A stretch of 64,000 bases of DNA from positions 329,001-393,000 of the forward strand of contig QVRM01005395.1 of the NCBI GenBank assembly GCA_003439945.1, read 5' to 3'. Within the stretch, counting starts at the first letter, position 1, and the number at the start of each line of letters is the position of its first letter. A program made the position numbers and the translations under genes. The notes under the pieces were generated by a model. That model had not been told where the DNA came from. It saw only the letters and a list, made by a program, of their open reading frames with translations, and did not search any database. Positions 40,010-52,189 of the stretch are shown piece by piece. This stretch comes from Dermanyssus gallinae (taxonomy: Eukaryota; Arthropoda; Arachnida; Mesostigmata; Dermanyssidae).

Positions 40010-42085
40010 AATTTGTTTATTTGGCAATAACATTGCATTTCAAGATGTTGCATAATTACAATACAGTTCATTATATACAATTTGAACACTTTAGCCACCG
40101 TCCCACCGGGCGAAAAAGTGCAAAGACCGCCGATGGGTCTGGCAGGTCGCTACGTGGTATTTAGCGCATCTCTGCGAGCAGAACCGGCAACGACATTGAT
40201 CGCTAACTTGGTGAAATCCTTGGGTCGAAAATACCAAGTGATGGCAGCCATGCAGAATGACCAATATTTTAGTAGGTTGGAAATAGCGTCACAAATGATT
40301 TACAGGCAGACAGCGTAAACGGGATGCGGCGGTCTGAACGGTTAGTGTGTGCGTTAGTTCGTCGTGTTCACGGTCGACAACTACGCCTAAGGATTTTCGG
40401 CAAAGATCAGTTATTGTTCTCGCTCGTTGCGCCAGACGAACCTCTAATGAGATTATAAAGTTTTTTCGTTTTTCGGTTTACAAGATTGCGGGTAAGTGTG
40501 CGGCCGAAGAAGCAGCAGACAAGCTCGTTCGTACACAGCAGAGCGGAAAATTCACGAGAGTGCGCTGTGCGACAACTCCAGAACTAAGTGGGGAAAAAGA
40601 AGCATTTTATTTTGGACGTACTTCAATTGGCGCTTTGCGCTCCAAATTAGGTGTGTAATGCGAACAGACTTGATCGGTGTCGGATGTTATATTATACATT
40701 CCTCAAGCACAAAACAGCGGCCTGCGTTCGATTCATCCCTGAAAAGACCGTAGAGGCCAAAATCAACGCGCGAAATGACTGTTTGATCCTTTGTCACGAT
40801 CCAGACAATGTACACATTCAGAGCAAATCTGCAGCATACTCGTATGTGCACATCTTGCGTGTGGTGTCTAGTAGTGAAGGAGACGTCATGGCACCATGTA
40901 ACTTTCAAAAATACCAAACAGTGGCACAGCATCAATGTATGTTCTGCAAGTAGTAGTGGAACCGTGGATAAATTTTGTCGAATAGTTTACAATACGTGTG
41001 CTTCATTCAGCAAGACGGCTCACCCACTCATACCAGTCGTTCAGTGTAAGACGGATGGCTGACGGAACATAGGAGCACATAGGCCGTCTAGTAGATCAGG
41101 TTTAAATCCGCTGGATAACTATGTGTGTGCGGTATTGAGCGAGAGTCTGGCAAAGTTCGACGTAACAACAGATACTCGCCCACTGGCTCCATTCAGCAGG
41201 TATTTGCAAATCTTCATAGGCAGGTTTTGCAAGACACCTGTAAGCGGTTTTGTGCAATATGCCTATAAGCGGTTTAGGGATCGAATTGAAACGGTGATTA
41301 AAGTAAAGGGCGGCCAAAGCCATTGCATAAGTACAGCCGTGAGGAATATCTCTACCGGAAGGTGCAAAAATGTCACCTCAATGTTTTATTTCGTTTAGAT
41401 CTAGCATTTGAATCAAGCGGCATCAGTTACCCGAAATTTCATCCGATCGTCCGATTGCGTAGCTGTCCCGCTATGCAGATGCTACGGTTTGAGTTTGTAG
41501 CAAATCTTCTCAGCAATTGTTGATTCAGGCTGGCATGCAGGCTGCATTGTTAGGGATGTAGGCAACGTTATAGTGTAATTGAACTTGAGCATACCGCAAA
41601 CTAGCGCAATGACTAGCGGCTACGTTTCATAGCCACGCGCGAACCAGCGGATTATCTTCCTGCTTAATGGTTATGCATTACCGGTCTATCTATCGATTGA
41701 CTTCTCCATTAGGCCCAACTCTGCCTTACTTTGATTGCTGCATAAGGCAGCATGTAATTCTGACCAAATTCGTCAACGAGTTTCTCCTACTAATGAGATA
41801 TGATGGTTTGCGATCGTGACCCTTTTCTAGCCGAAACAACCGGAGTTGTTGATGTAGCAGACATCTATCGAACGATGCTACAGACCTCCGACGTGCACAC
41901 GCATGAACTGTGTGTGGTTCATCTGCGATAACTGTTGCTGTACGTCGCTATGTCAGCCACAGATGTGCAATCATGTATTTGGCTATGCTTCAGCATTATT
42001 TGTTGTATTAATTATTTGTTGCACTTAAAGACGTGCGGGTGGCGCGGTAGCTGTTATGGTTTTGCTGCGTTCTTCTTCTCCTTCT
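39235..42085. other. No recognised gene; (TA)n at 39984-40009
   Basis: Several 60-103-codon frames between 39.7 and 41.5 kb overlap on both strands. None shows a domain that I recognise. Confidence 0.4.
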
Positions 42086-42086
42086 G

Positions 42087-42125
<39 letters not shown>
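42087..42125. repeat. (ATT)n microsatellite, 3' flank of RLE-type copy
   Basis: On the element's strand this is (TAA)n. Confidence 0.95.
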
Positions 42126-42127
<2 letters not shown>

Positions 42128-42130
42128 TTC

Positions 42131-42405
42131 AATTTTTCGGTGTTTCCCTACAATTGTGGGATCTAAACGTGTACCCGCCTAGGCTCACCCCCCCTCCTCA
42201 ATCCATAGAGCCGATAACAGCGGCGGCTTCCCCTACACACTGCGAGCGAGAGTTGCTGAGTCAGAAACTCACCCTCGCGCTGGTCACCCGTGTTAGCTCT
42301 AATTTTGATACCTAGGACTTTGAGGAATATACTTGTGTTTTTGTTTATTGGGCCCATCGTTTCCATGGCGACGGGTACGAAGTGGTATCTTTTCTCCAGG
42401 TCAGA

Positions 42406-42406
<1 letters not shown>
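42131..42406 (-). pseudogene. RLE-type (Dong-like) element 3' end, short copy
   Basis: A 5'-truncated copy on the minus strand. It reads 'DLEKRYHFVPVAMETMGPIN', then 'FLKVLGIKIRANTGDQREGE' and 'FLTQQLSLAVCRGSRR'. This is the last part of the domain seen at 26.8 and 28.3 kb ('ETLGPIS', 'FLRQ..LAV.R...'). The 3' untranslated part contains 'CCCACAATTGT', also present at 26.84 kb. It is bordered immediately on the 5' side and within a few bases on the 3' side by TAA tracts. Confidence 0.8.

Positions 42407-42407
<1 letters not shown>

Positions 42408-42446
<39 letters not shown>
42408..42446. repeat. (TTA)n microsatellite, 5' flank of RLE-type copy
   Basis: On the element's strand this is (TAA)n; the homology to the element starts directly after it. 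Confidence 0.95.
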
Positions 42447-42489
42447 GCGCCTAATACTACGCCTACAAAACAATGAGGCGTTCCGTTCA

Positions 42490-42490
<1 letters not shown>

Positions 42491-42530
<40 letters not shown>
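42491..42530. repeat. (TA)n microsatellite
   Basis: Pure TA run. Confidence 0.95.
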
Positions 42531-42532
<2 letters not shown>

Positions 42533-43576
42533 CTATTCTGAACTGGAGAGGATAACGAAACTCCGACAGAGTTCCCGCCCTTAGACTCAACACGGCAGTG
42601 CTTACAAGCCTCGCTTACTAGCGAGAGAATGTCTAATGCATAGACATTTTCTCTTTGGAGGGCCAACAAAGACTGGCACCTAACCCGCGTGCATCACGCA
42701 CGCAGGGATCGATTCTCCGTAAATATGTGACCTGGTCTTGTGAACAACTATTTTATAGGCTCTTATCTACCTATCAGGACCTGGTTAGAATAGTTAGCAC
42801 GTTCTAGGAGGTATTTGCTTGTGAATGTAATAGCCATCACGATGGAGCGCCGGCACGCAACGAAGCTGCGGCACGCGCACATTTAGACGTTATCTTAGGG
42901 AATCGACGGATCGGCTGAAACGGGCCCATTAATAGACCGCCGCAATCGCCCGCCCTATCAAGATTCGACTTCTTTCGACTTCTACTAAACCCCGTTTAGT
43001 TTGCTTACTGATGTAAAAAGTTGCATTTTTCTATTCAACGCTTTCTTCTGCAATTCTTGTAACTACGATAAGAGTTCTATGTTAGTCCAAAAGTTATACG
43101 AGTGATACGTTTGAGGAGCGTAGTGCAATAACCATACTATGGTGGGGACTACACTTGACTTCAGGTGGTCACACTCAATCTCGCAAACTCGTAGACACAT
43201 ACAGTTACGTTAATTATAAGCCTGTTTTATTATAAAGCTACAACAAACATCTGAAATTAGTCCGCAAGGAAGCTCCCGGCGGGTCATGTCGTCGACTAGT
43301 CCAGATCAAGAATCTACTCTTGTATCAGAATCTCAGTATTGCGTCGTGAGCAGTTAAATATTTTTCTTTCGTGATCAAGGGTGACTCGTGAGGTTCAATT
43401 TTCATGTCAAAGGACATTGAAATCCAAGCTTCATGATTGAATCGCCGCCGTGATTGACAGGCGAGGTTGCGGAAACCAGTCCCCTCGTCGCCGGAACGCT
43501 CCTTGCAGCCTATCTTTATCGTATCTACACATCCTGGCCACACCTGGAAACAGAACGGCCTGCCAATTTTCGTAAT

Positions 43577-43771
43577 CTTTTTTTTTTTTGTAAGGCTATT
43601 GCTCGTGTACGGGTTTTTTTTATGTCATGGCTAATTTTAATCCACTCCGGCATTTACCTTGTCTAAATTGGAAACTATGCAAACCAATTTAAGAGTGGCC
43701 GGTCTGGGTCTCGAACCCAGTCCTCCCGAATGCAAGGCAAAGGCTTTGCCACTAAGCCATCTTGCTCGGTA
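43577..43771 (-). mobile_element. tRNA-derived SINE, family S2 (copy 2)
   Basis: A reverse-oriented copy of the 39030-39234 element. The minus strand reads 'GAGCAAGATGGCTTAGTGGC', the arm CTGGGTTCGAGACCCAG, 'GCCGGAGTGGATTAAAA', an A run, then 'GCAATAGCCTTAC' and a terminal A run (T run at 43579-43589). Confidence 0.85.
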
Positions 43772-44464
43772 TCTGGCGCAGACCTACGTCGTGCTTAACG
43801 GCAAGCTGTGTCAAATATGGGCGTTCAACGGGCCTCTAGGGCCTTACATTCTTGGAGGGTACTACCAGAGCTGCAGGCTTAACTGGGCAGCAGTAAATCG
43901 GCGATTTCGCATAATAACATAAAATAAAGACGTCATCCCGATAAGCTCGACTCATAGGATTGATTCATATTCAGTAGAAATGCTACAGAGCGTTGACTAT
44001 GGCCGAGGTCAAGCAGGACGAATATTTTGGCGGCTCTTTCAGCGGTAGTGGGGTGCGTGGTATCAATTTTGCAGAACTCTTTGTTAGCTTTTTCACTGAG
44101 CAACGCCACTGGCTGACTGGATAAGCAAATTACGAAAGATTAAGCTAAGACTAGACACTTGATCATGCGTTTTGGCATGGTCAACACATAATGTATTTGA
44201 TATGAGACGCCTGCGAATATAAAGATGGTAACTGAGACGATATCGCATATCCGATCGTTTTTTTCCAGTTTGCGGCACTTTAGACTTAAGCAAGGGCAAT
44301 ATTGTGTCAATATACTGGTCGCATTTTAAAGCCAATTGAATTGTCTTTTAAGCGTCAGTAGTCACGTTTAGTATGGCGCCACCATTGCAAGTACAAATTA
44401 AGCCTAAGTGAAAAGCAATTTTTGTCCGGAAGTGCAAGTAGGGTAAATAATGCCCTTTATCGAA

Positions 44465-44660
44465 TCAACAAAAACCTCGTCAATAAGATTATTTAACTGG
44501 CCTTAAACAAATCCAGATTTAATAACTCCGTCATCCGTAGCGGGCAAGCAATAGGCGAGCCTCGTCCTATAAATAGATTTCTGAAGGTAAGGTCAAGGTG
44601 TGCCCGTTTTGCTGCCTCGTTATGTGCTGGGGCTGTATCGTTCTGAAACTACACCCTACA
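44465..44660 (-). pseudogene. DDE transposase fragment
   Basis: The minus strand reads 'FQNDTAPAHNEAAKRAHLDL' and 'FRNLFIGRGSPIACPLRMTE'. This matches the '(Q)QDGAP.H....VR..L...F..(R)WIGRGGP..WP.RSPDLTPLDFFLWG' block of a Tc1/mariner-superfamily-like transposase widespread in arthropods. The first Asp of the motif is 'ND' and the 'RSPDL' is degraded to 'RMTEL'. The same family is present at 61.9-62.8 kb. Highly decayed. Confidence 0.65.
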
Positions 44661-45559
44661 GCAGTTAATGGACGGTTGGTAAAGCCCTACTCGAAAATAT
44701 TAGTAGGCTGTTTCTCGATCTATTCGTTCAGTAAGTGGATAAAGCTTATTAGAGGCAATTGTGGCGCGCATGTTGGCGTATCATATGCATGCGGGTTCTC
44801 GTTAATCCGCCGCTTGTGTGTAAAGCTATGCCATGCAATAAACACCTCCGTTAATGTAAGGTCTGTGACGAGAACAGGTGCAGGGAAGTCCGTCTTGGTG
44901 TTTCCCTTTGCAAAAACCAGCAGCAGTGGCCAATACGTGCTTAGTAATTAGCAAGCCAGACAGTTTAATATCGCTAAACACGGTACGGATGCAGATCTTC
45001 CTTGATTAGTACATTATGTATGATACCGCAACTTGCACCACTATTTACGCTCACTTTCCAAATGCTCGCAGAAAAACGCACGGACGGTGAGCTCTAGAAT
45101 TACGAGTTTCTCCACATTTGGCGTCCTTGCAGTCTGCAGTCGTTGCGTGTTGTTGGCCGTCGAACAGTCCGGTCTTGCGTAACTGATGAAGTATTATAGA
45201 CACAAGCGCGCGACTAATAGGTGGTGCGCGTCAGTTCGGGGAAGCATCGCATACGCCCATGGCACGGCATACGCGTTACCGTTTGCTGCACCATAGAATA
45301 AATGCATGTCTGCTTTCTCGGCATTTGCAAACTATTTCTGTCCAAAATCGATTCATTTTTACTTCAGTTCAATTTAAAATAGTACATCGTATTGATACGA
45401 GGCAACCATTGTCTCCATATGGATACATACACTGAATCAACGCCCACTGGATCGCCGCATCTACATTGATGGGCTTGCAAACTCTGCTTTCCATAACCCT
45501 AGGTGGATTTACTTGATGCTGTCGCGATGGCTAGTCCTCCTATAGTCTCCCCCGTGTCC

Positions 45560-46150
45560 TAGGCAGTAAAAAAGGACACACGGTTGCTGGACGACACGGA
45601 TTTGGCAGCCTTATCCGAAAGATTAGCCTTTAGGTGCGGTGTCATACCCGCTGACACCGTTTCCCAGAAAGACTGGGCGACCTCACTCCAAGAGAAGGCA
45701 TTGGCACATTTTCTCAAGCGATCCCCCACTACGATAGACATGGCCAGGCTACGCGCAATCTCCGCAAAATATGCCGGTGCCTGTATTCACTTATACACTC
45801 CACTAGATGACGACGCTGTTTGGATTAGTGCAGATCTCGTATTCCCCGATCAATGTGAATGTGTTGATTAGGTGGGGCCACAGGCACACCTTGGGCTTTC
45901 TTGTGCTTCAAGCACAGATCGTTGAGCCCGACCCGCAGCACTTAACGGCACATTTAACCGAGCCATGCTGGCCACGCGTCTATGTTGGCGAAAGCCAGTA
46001 AGTGCGGAAAGTGCGCCAGTATTACTAACCTTCACGACTTTAAGAGAGCATTGAAGCTGTCGAATGCCTGCCAGAGACTACCGGTGGACCTTCAGCGGGA
46101 TAACGTCGCCTCTGTTCGTGCAACTCTTCGCTAGACTCGGTTCGGCCGAA
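45560..46150 (+). pseudogene. RLE-type element fragment before and at the zinc knuckle
   Basis: The plus strand frame reads 'VSQKDWATSLQEKALAHFL' (compare 'LSQRDWSSPLHDEVQRRLF' in element E). It continues 'AISAKYAGACIHLYTPLDDD', the 'SG.WL.A.P' and 'LDD' block, then a changed 'CECVD...GHRHTLGFL' at the knuckle position. The AP/RLE core is not recognisable afterwards. It is a truncated copy of the element-E group. Confidence 0.7.
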
Positions 46151-46159
46151 CCTGAAAGA

Positions 46160-48400
46160 TGTTTGACGTTTTCATTTATTTGATCCGGTGTGTACGTTCA
46201 CTATTATCGCTATATCACCCCCGATATGTATATAAGCAAATATCATATATAATAAAAAAACGTATGTATGCATACATCATTTTATATTTAGATCTTACTG
46301 TAGCATGGGATTAATACGGCTCTTGATGCTAAAACGCGTTTCTAGAAATGCGTTTGTCTTCTTTCAAAAGACATGAATTCAGTGGTAATGCGAAGCAATG
46401 GTACGATCATTAGGCTGCGACAGCCACGCAACAGCGATCACGCCTATTATGTAGATAGACATAAACTTTCGCTTGGCTGACACACAACACACACAGTATA
46501 TGCCTGATTTTACTGGTCTTTCGACTACGCCCGTTACTACTACTACTACTTGTGCTACGAGTTTTACTATTCTTACTACCAGTCTCGGCTGCAGCTAGCT
46601 GACCCATGCAGTACAATGCCCAGTACTATGACGGCCACGATGGGAATTGAATGGGACCGCGGGCTGGTTTGGTGCTCGCTGTGTCTCCTCCGCGGATGGG
46701 CACGATCGGCAGATTTTACGACGTTCTCTGGAGCGTACTCTCTTGTAAGTGGGCTTTCGTATCGAGCGCCCTCCTGTTAGTGGTGTTTCGATCTATTTGG
46801 CGCAGTACTACGAAGTACGGACAGACAGGCAGACAAACGGATGAATGCAACATTGCCCAAAAGTCTGTTTTCTCCTACTTCTCCCTTGCTGCGCTGTTTC
46901 TCTCCCGTTTGGCGCCGTGTTTGTGTTCTGTTTGCGTCCTGCTATAAATGTGCATGCAAAAGTCGCATAGAAGACGCTTCCATCGCTACCACAAACCGGC
47001 GGGCAGCTCTCATCGTTGCTGCATGTGGTATGACTGGGAAACAACAACAACAGCAACAACAACAACAACAACAATCGCAACAACAATAACAACAACAATC
47101 GCAACAACAGCAGCAACAACAACAACAGCAACAACAAAAGTATGACAGCATCAACGTCAACAACAGGGAACCCAACAGCGAATGTACATGATCCGCGCAT
47201 CGCGCAGGGTCGCCGGTCGGACCGACTGCATTAGACCTTGCGAGTTGAGTGGTGCGGTGCTTTGTAAGGCAAGTTTTGTTGCTTTTGTGCCACATCCCAT
47301 CGCAGCCAGTTTGCGGCTAGGAGGTCTATGCTATCCTGTCGCTCTCATCGTTCAGCCGTCTCTTGCTGTTGTGTGTGTGAGTGTCTGCCATCCAAGGGCA
47401 ACAGACAACAACCGCCACAACTGAAACGGGCAGAAACGCAAAGTAGCTACCTCCCTAAGCCTAGTAGCGGCCCGTTAGATCGCAACAACACCACTAGAAC
47501 CACCATCAACAGCAGGATCAGCAGCAGTAGCCACACAGTCTTTCCAGTTGGCCGGAACCCTTCCCTGAGCCAGGCAGGCACTGAAGAGGCCGTGTCCGAG
47601 CAGTAACAGTCAGTGCAGCTCGCTCAAGAACAAATCTGAACTAAAAAGAACAGAGAGACGAGACTGAAAGGAAGAGCCCCTCCCCCCTCTTTCTTTCAGT
47701 CTCGTACTAGCTGCGGACAACTGCGTACAGAATGCGACGTAATAGGGTGCAACACACACCAACAGAGTGCGAGGCGCCAGAGGCGAAACGAAGTTTATCG
47801 AGGATCGTCGGAATTGCGTGCGTCTGTCTGTCTGTCCGCTCACCCGCCTACCCCCCGCAATTCCGGGTGTCATGGCTGTTTATGGCTCTACGGCATTTTT
47901 GGCAGCTGGTCGACTTTCGCCGTCGTCCTTGGGCTTGTGTTGTACGTGTGCTGACTGTGTGTACGACGAGAGGAGATCCGATTTGTATCAATCAGAGTCG
48001 TATGGCTGTGTCCGACTGTGTGGGCCACACGAGGCCGTGGCCGAATGCATGCTGAGTATACTCGGGCGGCGTCGGAGTCCGCCGCAAAACTTCCACCCGC
48101 TGGTGGTAGGTAGTAGAGAAATATCTACCGCTCGTTTGCTAGACGCCCCGAAGCATCACCACGCATATCATAGGGGCTGGACATTGTCGCAAAAGACCGT
48201 CGGCGACAATAGGCTCGGCAACTCGGTGATGGTGAAGACGACGACGACAACAGCTCAGTTGGCAGCTCGCTGTTCATGGCTTCAAATCATCGAGCTTGAT
48301 CAGTGATTTGCCATAATCTCGTGGATATAGGTGCATGAGCACACTTGCATTATGTAAAGTAACGTTACGCATGTGCATACAGAGTGCGCCAGTTAAATCT
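46160..48400. other. GC-rich region with CAA repeats, no recognised gene
   Basis: This is the second GC-rich island of the window. It contains CAA/CAG runs, CT and GTCT repeats, and many overlapping short frames on both strands. No conserved domain is visible. A 179-codon frame at 47767-48306 shows Cys pairs ('CCTCADCV', 'CVRLCGPH') but lacks any family pattern. It may be regulatory or 5' untranslated host DNA. Confidence 0.35.
47040..47140. repeat. (CAA)n triplet repeat
   Basis: CAA and CAG triplets with TCG and TAA interruptions. They read as poly-Gln or poly-Thr forward, and as Leu or Cys runs in reverse. Confidence 0.9.
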
Positions 48401-48479
48401 AGGTGTCTTAAATCCAGCCAGTTAAATCGAGATAGACTGTGGCCTCTTCTTCGATGTAATGCCAAAGTAATACCGAGCC

Positions 48480-48605
48480 TGGGGGGGGGGTGGGGAGGAA
48501 TCGGCGGGTTTAGTGGGTTTGCGAGTCTCACACTAGTCACGCAGGCTGCTAGTGGCGCATGTGCATCATGCATTCCCGAAACCTCCCAGAAAAAAGAAAA
48601 AAGAA
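48480..48605 (-). repeat. Dispersed repeat R4 (copy 3)
   Basis: On the minus strand: a T/C-rich start (complement of the A-rich run at 48588-48612), 'CTGGGAGGTTTCGGGAATGC', 'GATGCACATGCGCCACTAGC', 'GTGAGACTCGCAAACCCAC' and a terminal C run. It is homologous to 13440-13560 and 4150-4250. Confidence 0.65.
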
Positions 48606-48719
48606 AAAAAAAAGACTGTGGGCTCTTGTAAAATTGCGATAATTTTTCTGATAGAGTTCGTAGAACGACGAGCTTGAGAATGTTGTATTTAGCAAATCTT
48701 CGCGTCTGTTTATTCAACG

Positions 48720-50490
48720 GTTCCGCCGCTTGCTTTAATAACCTCTTAAAGCCGAAGGCGTACAGGTCCGCTGCACCGTGTTCCCGGATATTTTTTCAAA
48801 TGTTAACAAAATAGCAACGCGCAGAGATGAAGTGTTAGGTTGTGTGGAGATTTGTTAAAGCCTCTCTCAACTACGCCTCACACAAAGAAATCCAGATGAT
48901 TTAAATGTGGACTATGTGATGGCCAAATTTGTTTCGGCCAGAATATGTCTAAATTGTCGTCTAACCACTTTTGCAAAACCAAAGAACGGCCAAAGGACGT
49001 TCGCCTTGTTTATGTTTAGGATCATTGGTCACGACCTGTAGATCACATTCGACGTAATCACAATGGCGGAATTACATATTCCCGGCCCGGGGTACCGGAA
49101 GGACCGTACCGGGAAGGCTTCGTACCGGAAGGACCGTGAACGAGATAATTTGCGTTTTTAACTATTTGAGAAGTTCACTGCGTTACCTCGAATCACTATG
49201 TATTTTACATATTTAGTTCAATAAGTAGCAACATAATAAACTACCGCTGTGACACGGCAGATGAGAACCCGGCGGCTTTGCTGCGGCTTTCAAGCGAGGC
49301 ATTACTCGCTAAGTCTGCGATATCATCTAAGAGATTACTCACACAGTGACCTACGGGCTTAGCTATAAAGGTGAGATGTGAGTAGGAATATATATTATAT
49401 AATATACTGTTCATCCAAACATCTATATTATTAAGAAAGATCGGTTTGAAAGAATACCTGTATGTGTCGTTTTCGAATTTACTTTGCAACTACTAAACCC
49501 AGAGTTGCCGGCCATCTTTTCCGGTCCGTCCCATCGACACGCAGGTCAAGCTCTAAAGTGTGACTTGGTTGGACAGACACTTTTCTATAGTGCACGATCA
49601 CTATATAATTGCATAACGACCCAGAAAGCCACAGCACCAAAAGGCAGAAAAGCCAGTTACCCACACGGAACATACTCAAGGCCCGTTGGTATGACGGATG
49701 ACCAGGTGTGCATCCGGTAATCCAAATCATTGTAATACATTTGTTGGTCAACAAGGTGCTCCTTGCGGAAGACATGTTTGTGACGCGTTTGTATTTTTTT
49801 TAAATAACATTAACATTATAAACAAATGTACGGTATATGCTTTTATGTGACAACGCGGTAGCTCTGCGTTATGCGAGTTTCCTGGGGAGCATAGCGTAAC
49901 ACACAGGAATCTTCAAACAGAAATAACTTATAGGTTTTTTTTTATAATATATGCGAGGCTCAGGGATAACAGGCGAAAGAAGACAACAGCTGTACATATC
50001 TATAAATTTTGCAAAAACTGAACTCTATAAATTTCACGCTGAACAATGAAACAAAATGAGACTACATTGTATATAGTAGTATGTACTGTGGAATAATATT
50101 GTATCGATTATATCTATATATGCATTTATGTGTGTATACGTATAGGTTTTTAAATGTATATATTCGTCTTCTATATAGAGATTGATAATTGGAGTTCTCT
50201 GCGACACGCGTATGCTTCTAATCCGAGCTTCACATAGTCAACAGCAGTCGACGCATCACGGTTTCGGGCGCGGATTTGGCCTTAGCTTGTTATAACTAGT
50301 CGCTAGTTTAGCTACTACAGTCGTCGTGTATACAGTTTTCACTGGCGTAGTCAAATTGGTTTCGCAGATTTGAGGTCTATCAAAAAAATGTTATCGATAT
50401 ATACATGACTAACAAACCGTAGATATATATATTTATTAAAATGACATTTAAGTGTTACAGCGAGATGTAATCAACTATCAACACTAGGGC
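48720..50490. other. No recognised gene
   Basis: Apart from the small direct repeat at 49090 I recognise nothing in this stretch. Confidence 0.4.
49090..49138. repeat. Small direct repeat TACCGGAAGGACCGT
   Basis: Two copies of TACCGGAAGGACCGT flank 'ACCGGGAAGGCTTCG'. No coding context. Confidence 0.8.
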
Positions 50491-50502
50491 TTGTGGGGAG
50501 CG

Positions 50503-50905
50503 CTACCAGTCGAGCTTATCCTCGAGGCAGCCCCTCATTGTGCCCATTATTGCTGCCGCATTGCCGCGTTGAACTGCCAGCGATAGTCGCTGAAGTAGAA
50601 ACTCAAGTGCTCTTTTTTCCCCTGTCGCCAGTTCAATTTGTTTGCCAATCTTCTGTAAAAGCGACCATGCCTCAGGGCCGGGCCCCCCGAGTGTCTCGAA
50701 TACTAGCGGCACGAAAATGAACTCATTGGCGAGCTGGGCATATTTGTTGGTCTTTAGACGCTCAGCCTTGCGTGCTGCGGAGCCAGCGGAAGATGCACTG
50801 GCCTCCAGGTTCGACGGGGCGAGCGTGTCGGTGATAGTCGCATCCCAAACAAGCGCCTTTCCCCTTTCAAAGGGGATAAGGGTGAGACCGCATAATCTAT
50901 ATATA
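50503..50905 (-). pseudogene. RLE-type element tail, open frame with endonuclease core
   Basis: A continuous minus-strand frame reads 'CGLTLIPFERGKALVWDATI' (the RLE core from the Gly of 'PDG' to the Asp). 'TDTLAPSNLEASASSAGSAA', 'RLKTNKYAQLANEFIFVPLV', 'FETLGGPGPEAWSLLQKIGK' and 'FLLQRLSLAVQRGNAAAIMG' follow. The Pro-Asp itself is replaced ('LCG' instead of 'PDG'), because sequence upstream of the Gly is foreign AT-rich DNA. This is the best-preserved RLE tail in the window. It stops near 50503 after 'EDKLDW'. Confidence 0.8.
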
Positions 50906-50984
50906 CATATATTTATATGTATACACGTATATTTTCTACAATAAATTATAGACATCATGTGCTCTGTCTGGCAGACAAAAGCAA

Positions 50985-51012
50985 TAATAGTAGTAGTAGT
51001 AGTAGTAGTACT
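50985..51012. repeat. (AGT)n triplet repeat
   Basis: About nine AGT units. Confidence 0.9.
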
Positions 51013-52180
51013 AGGAGTCGTGGTAAGCGCAGTGTTGGCTTTTCGATTTGGCAGAAACCGCGGGGTCCCAGTTGAGCTGATTGCAGTATTTGCACTCGGT
51101 CACAAGTAAATGCCTCGAGGAGAGTAACCCCTTGAAAACTCCCTTCCCCCACACCTACGCAGCGTGGCTCCGGATGGCATTGTTGTCTCCTTGTTGACTC
51201 AACTGTGGCCCAACGAGGACGAAACTCCGGCCGGGGCGACAAGACTGGATGGATGGCGGTGACTGACTTTTGTCCAATTTTGTTTTCCTTGCTTGGCCCC
51301 ATTTTGTCGAGGCTACCGCACCGATCCCCTGACTGACGCTAGACACTCTATAGAAAAACCAAACAGAACGTAAAAGATTGACGTTTTCACTGGATAACAA
51401 CCTGATAATGCCGGCAGTCCACCGGGTAGAATTTGTTCGCCTTTAAAAAGTCATGTTTACGACATTGTTACGGCCGAGTATACGATTAAGTGCAAACTGT
51501 AGCTTTTAACATACACGTGAGATACGACAAGTTGAATGTGCACAGTTTAGTTGCCCGTTGTACATTTTCGGCTTTATGGTGCTAACCTATTTTCTCGTTC
51601 ATTTAGGCTAGTTAGGCTAATACAACATAGAACACATCTTTAAATTTGAAAGATTTATATAATTAACGTACATGACGAATACATAACTACGCATACCGGC
51701 AATGCACTTAGATGTACATGTCGTGGAATATAATTTCACTTGTTGATGTACGGTGGGTACATCTTCTGTAATAACTTCTTCTGCCGTCTTCGCATCCACC
51801 GCGAAAATGTGTTGACTTAATAGTCTGGTTTCCTCCGGCAACAGTAACAAGGTTTGAGCTCTCAAACACACGTGCGTCGGATGTAAAGGAAATCGAACAG
51901 TGCACAACTAATTAAGTTCCTATATTCGTTTCAAACGTACCCATGCGTGTGTGCTACTACGCCTATACAAATACGAGCCCGAGCGAGCGGTAAGTTTAAG
52001 TACTTGGAATTTTGCCGTCAGATCGAAACCACTAGTGTCTTACAGTTTGGTTTGCTTAGTTGCGCCATTCATCAGCCACACACAGACCATTTTCACCAAT
52101 TTCGTGCCGATCGCTGGCGGCGTTTGTCGTTTGAGTTTGGTTCAGAGAAGAGAAGAGAAAAAAACAAAGTTCGGCAATTT
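51013..52180. other. No recognised feature
   Basis: A 115-codon reverse frame at 50955-51302 ends in a Leu run produced by the AGT repeat. Nothing else is recognisable. Confidence 0.4.
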
Positions 52181-52189
52181 TTAAGGAGC

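Noticed and set aside
46808..47200. Leu-run and Cys-run frames over the CAA repeat
   Set aside because: Antisense readings of a triplet repeat without a flanking domain.
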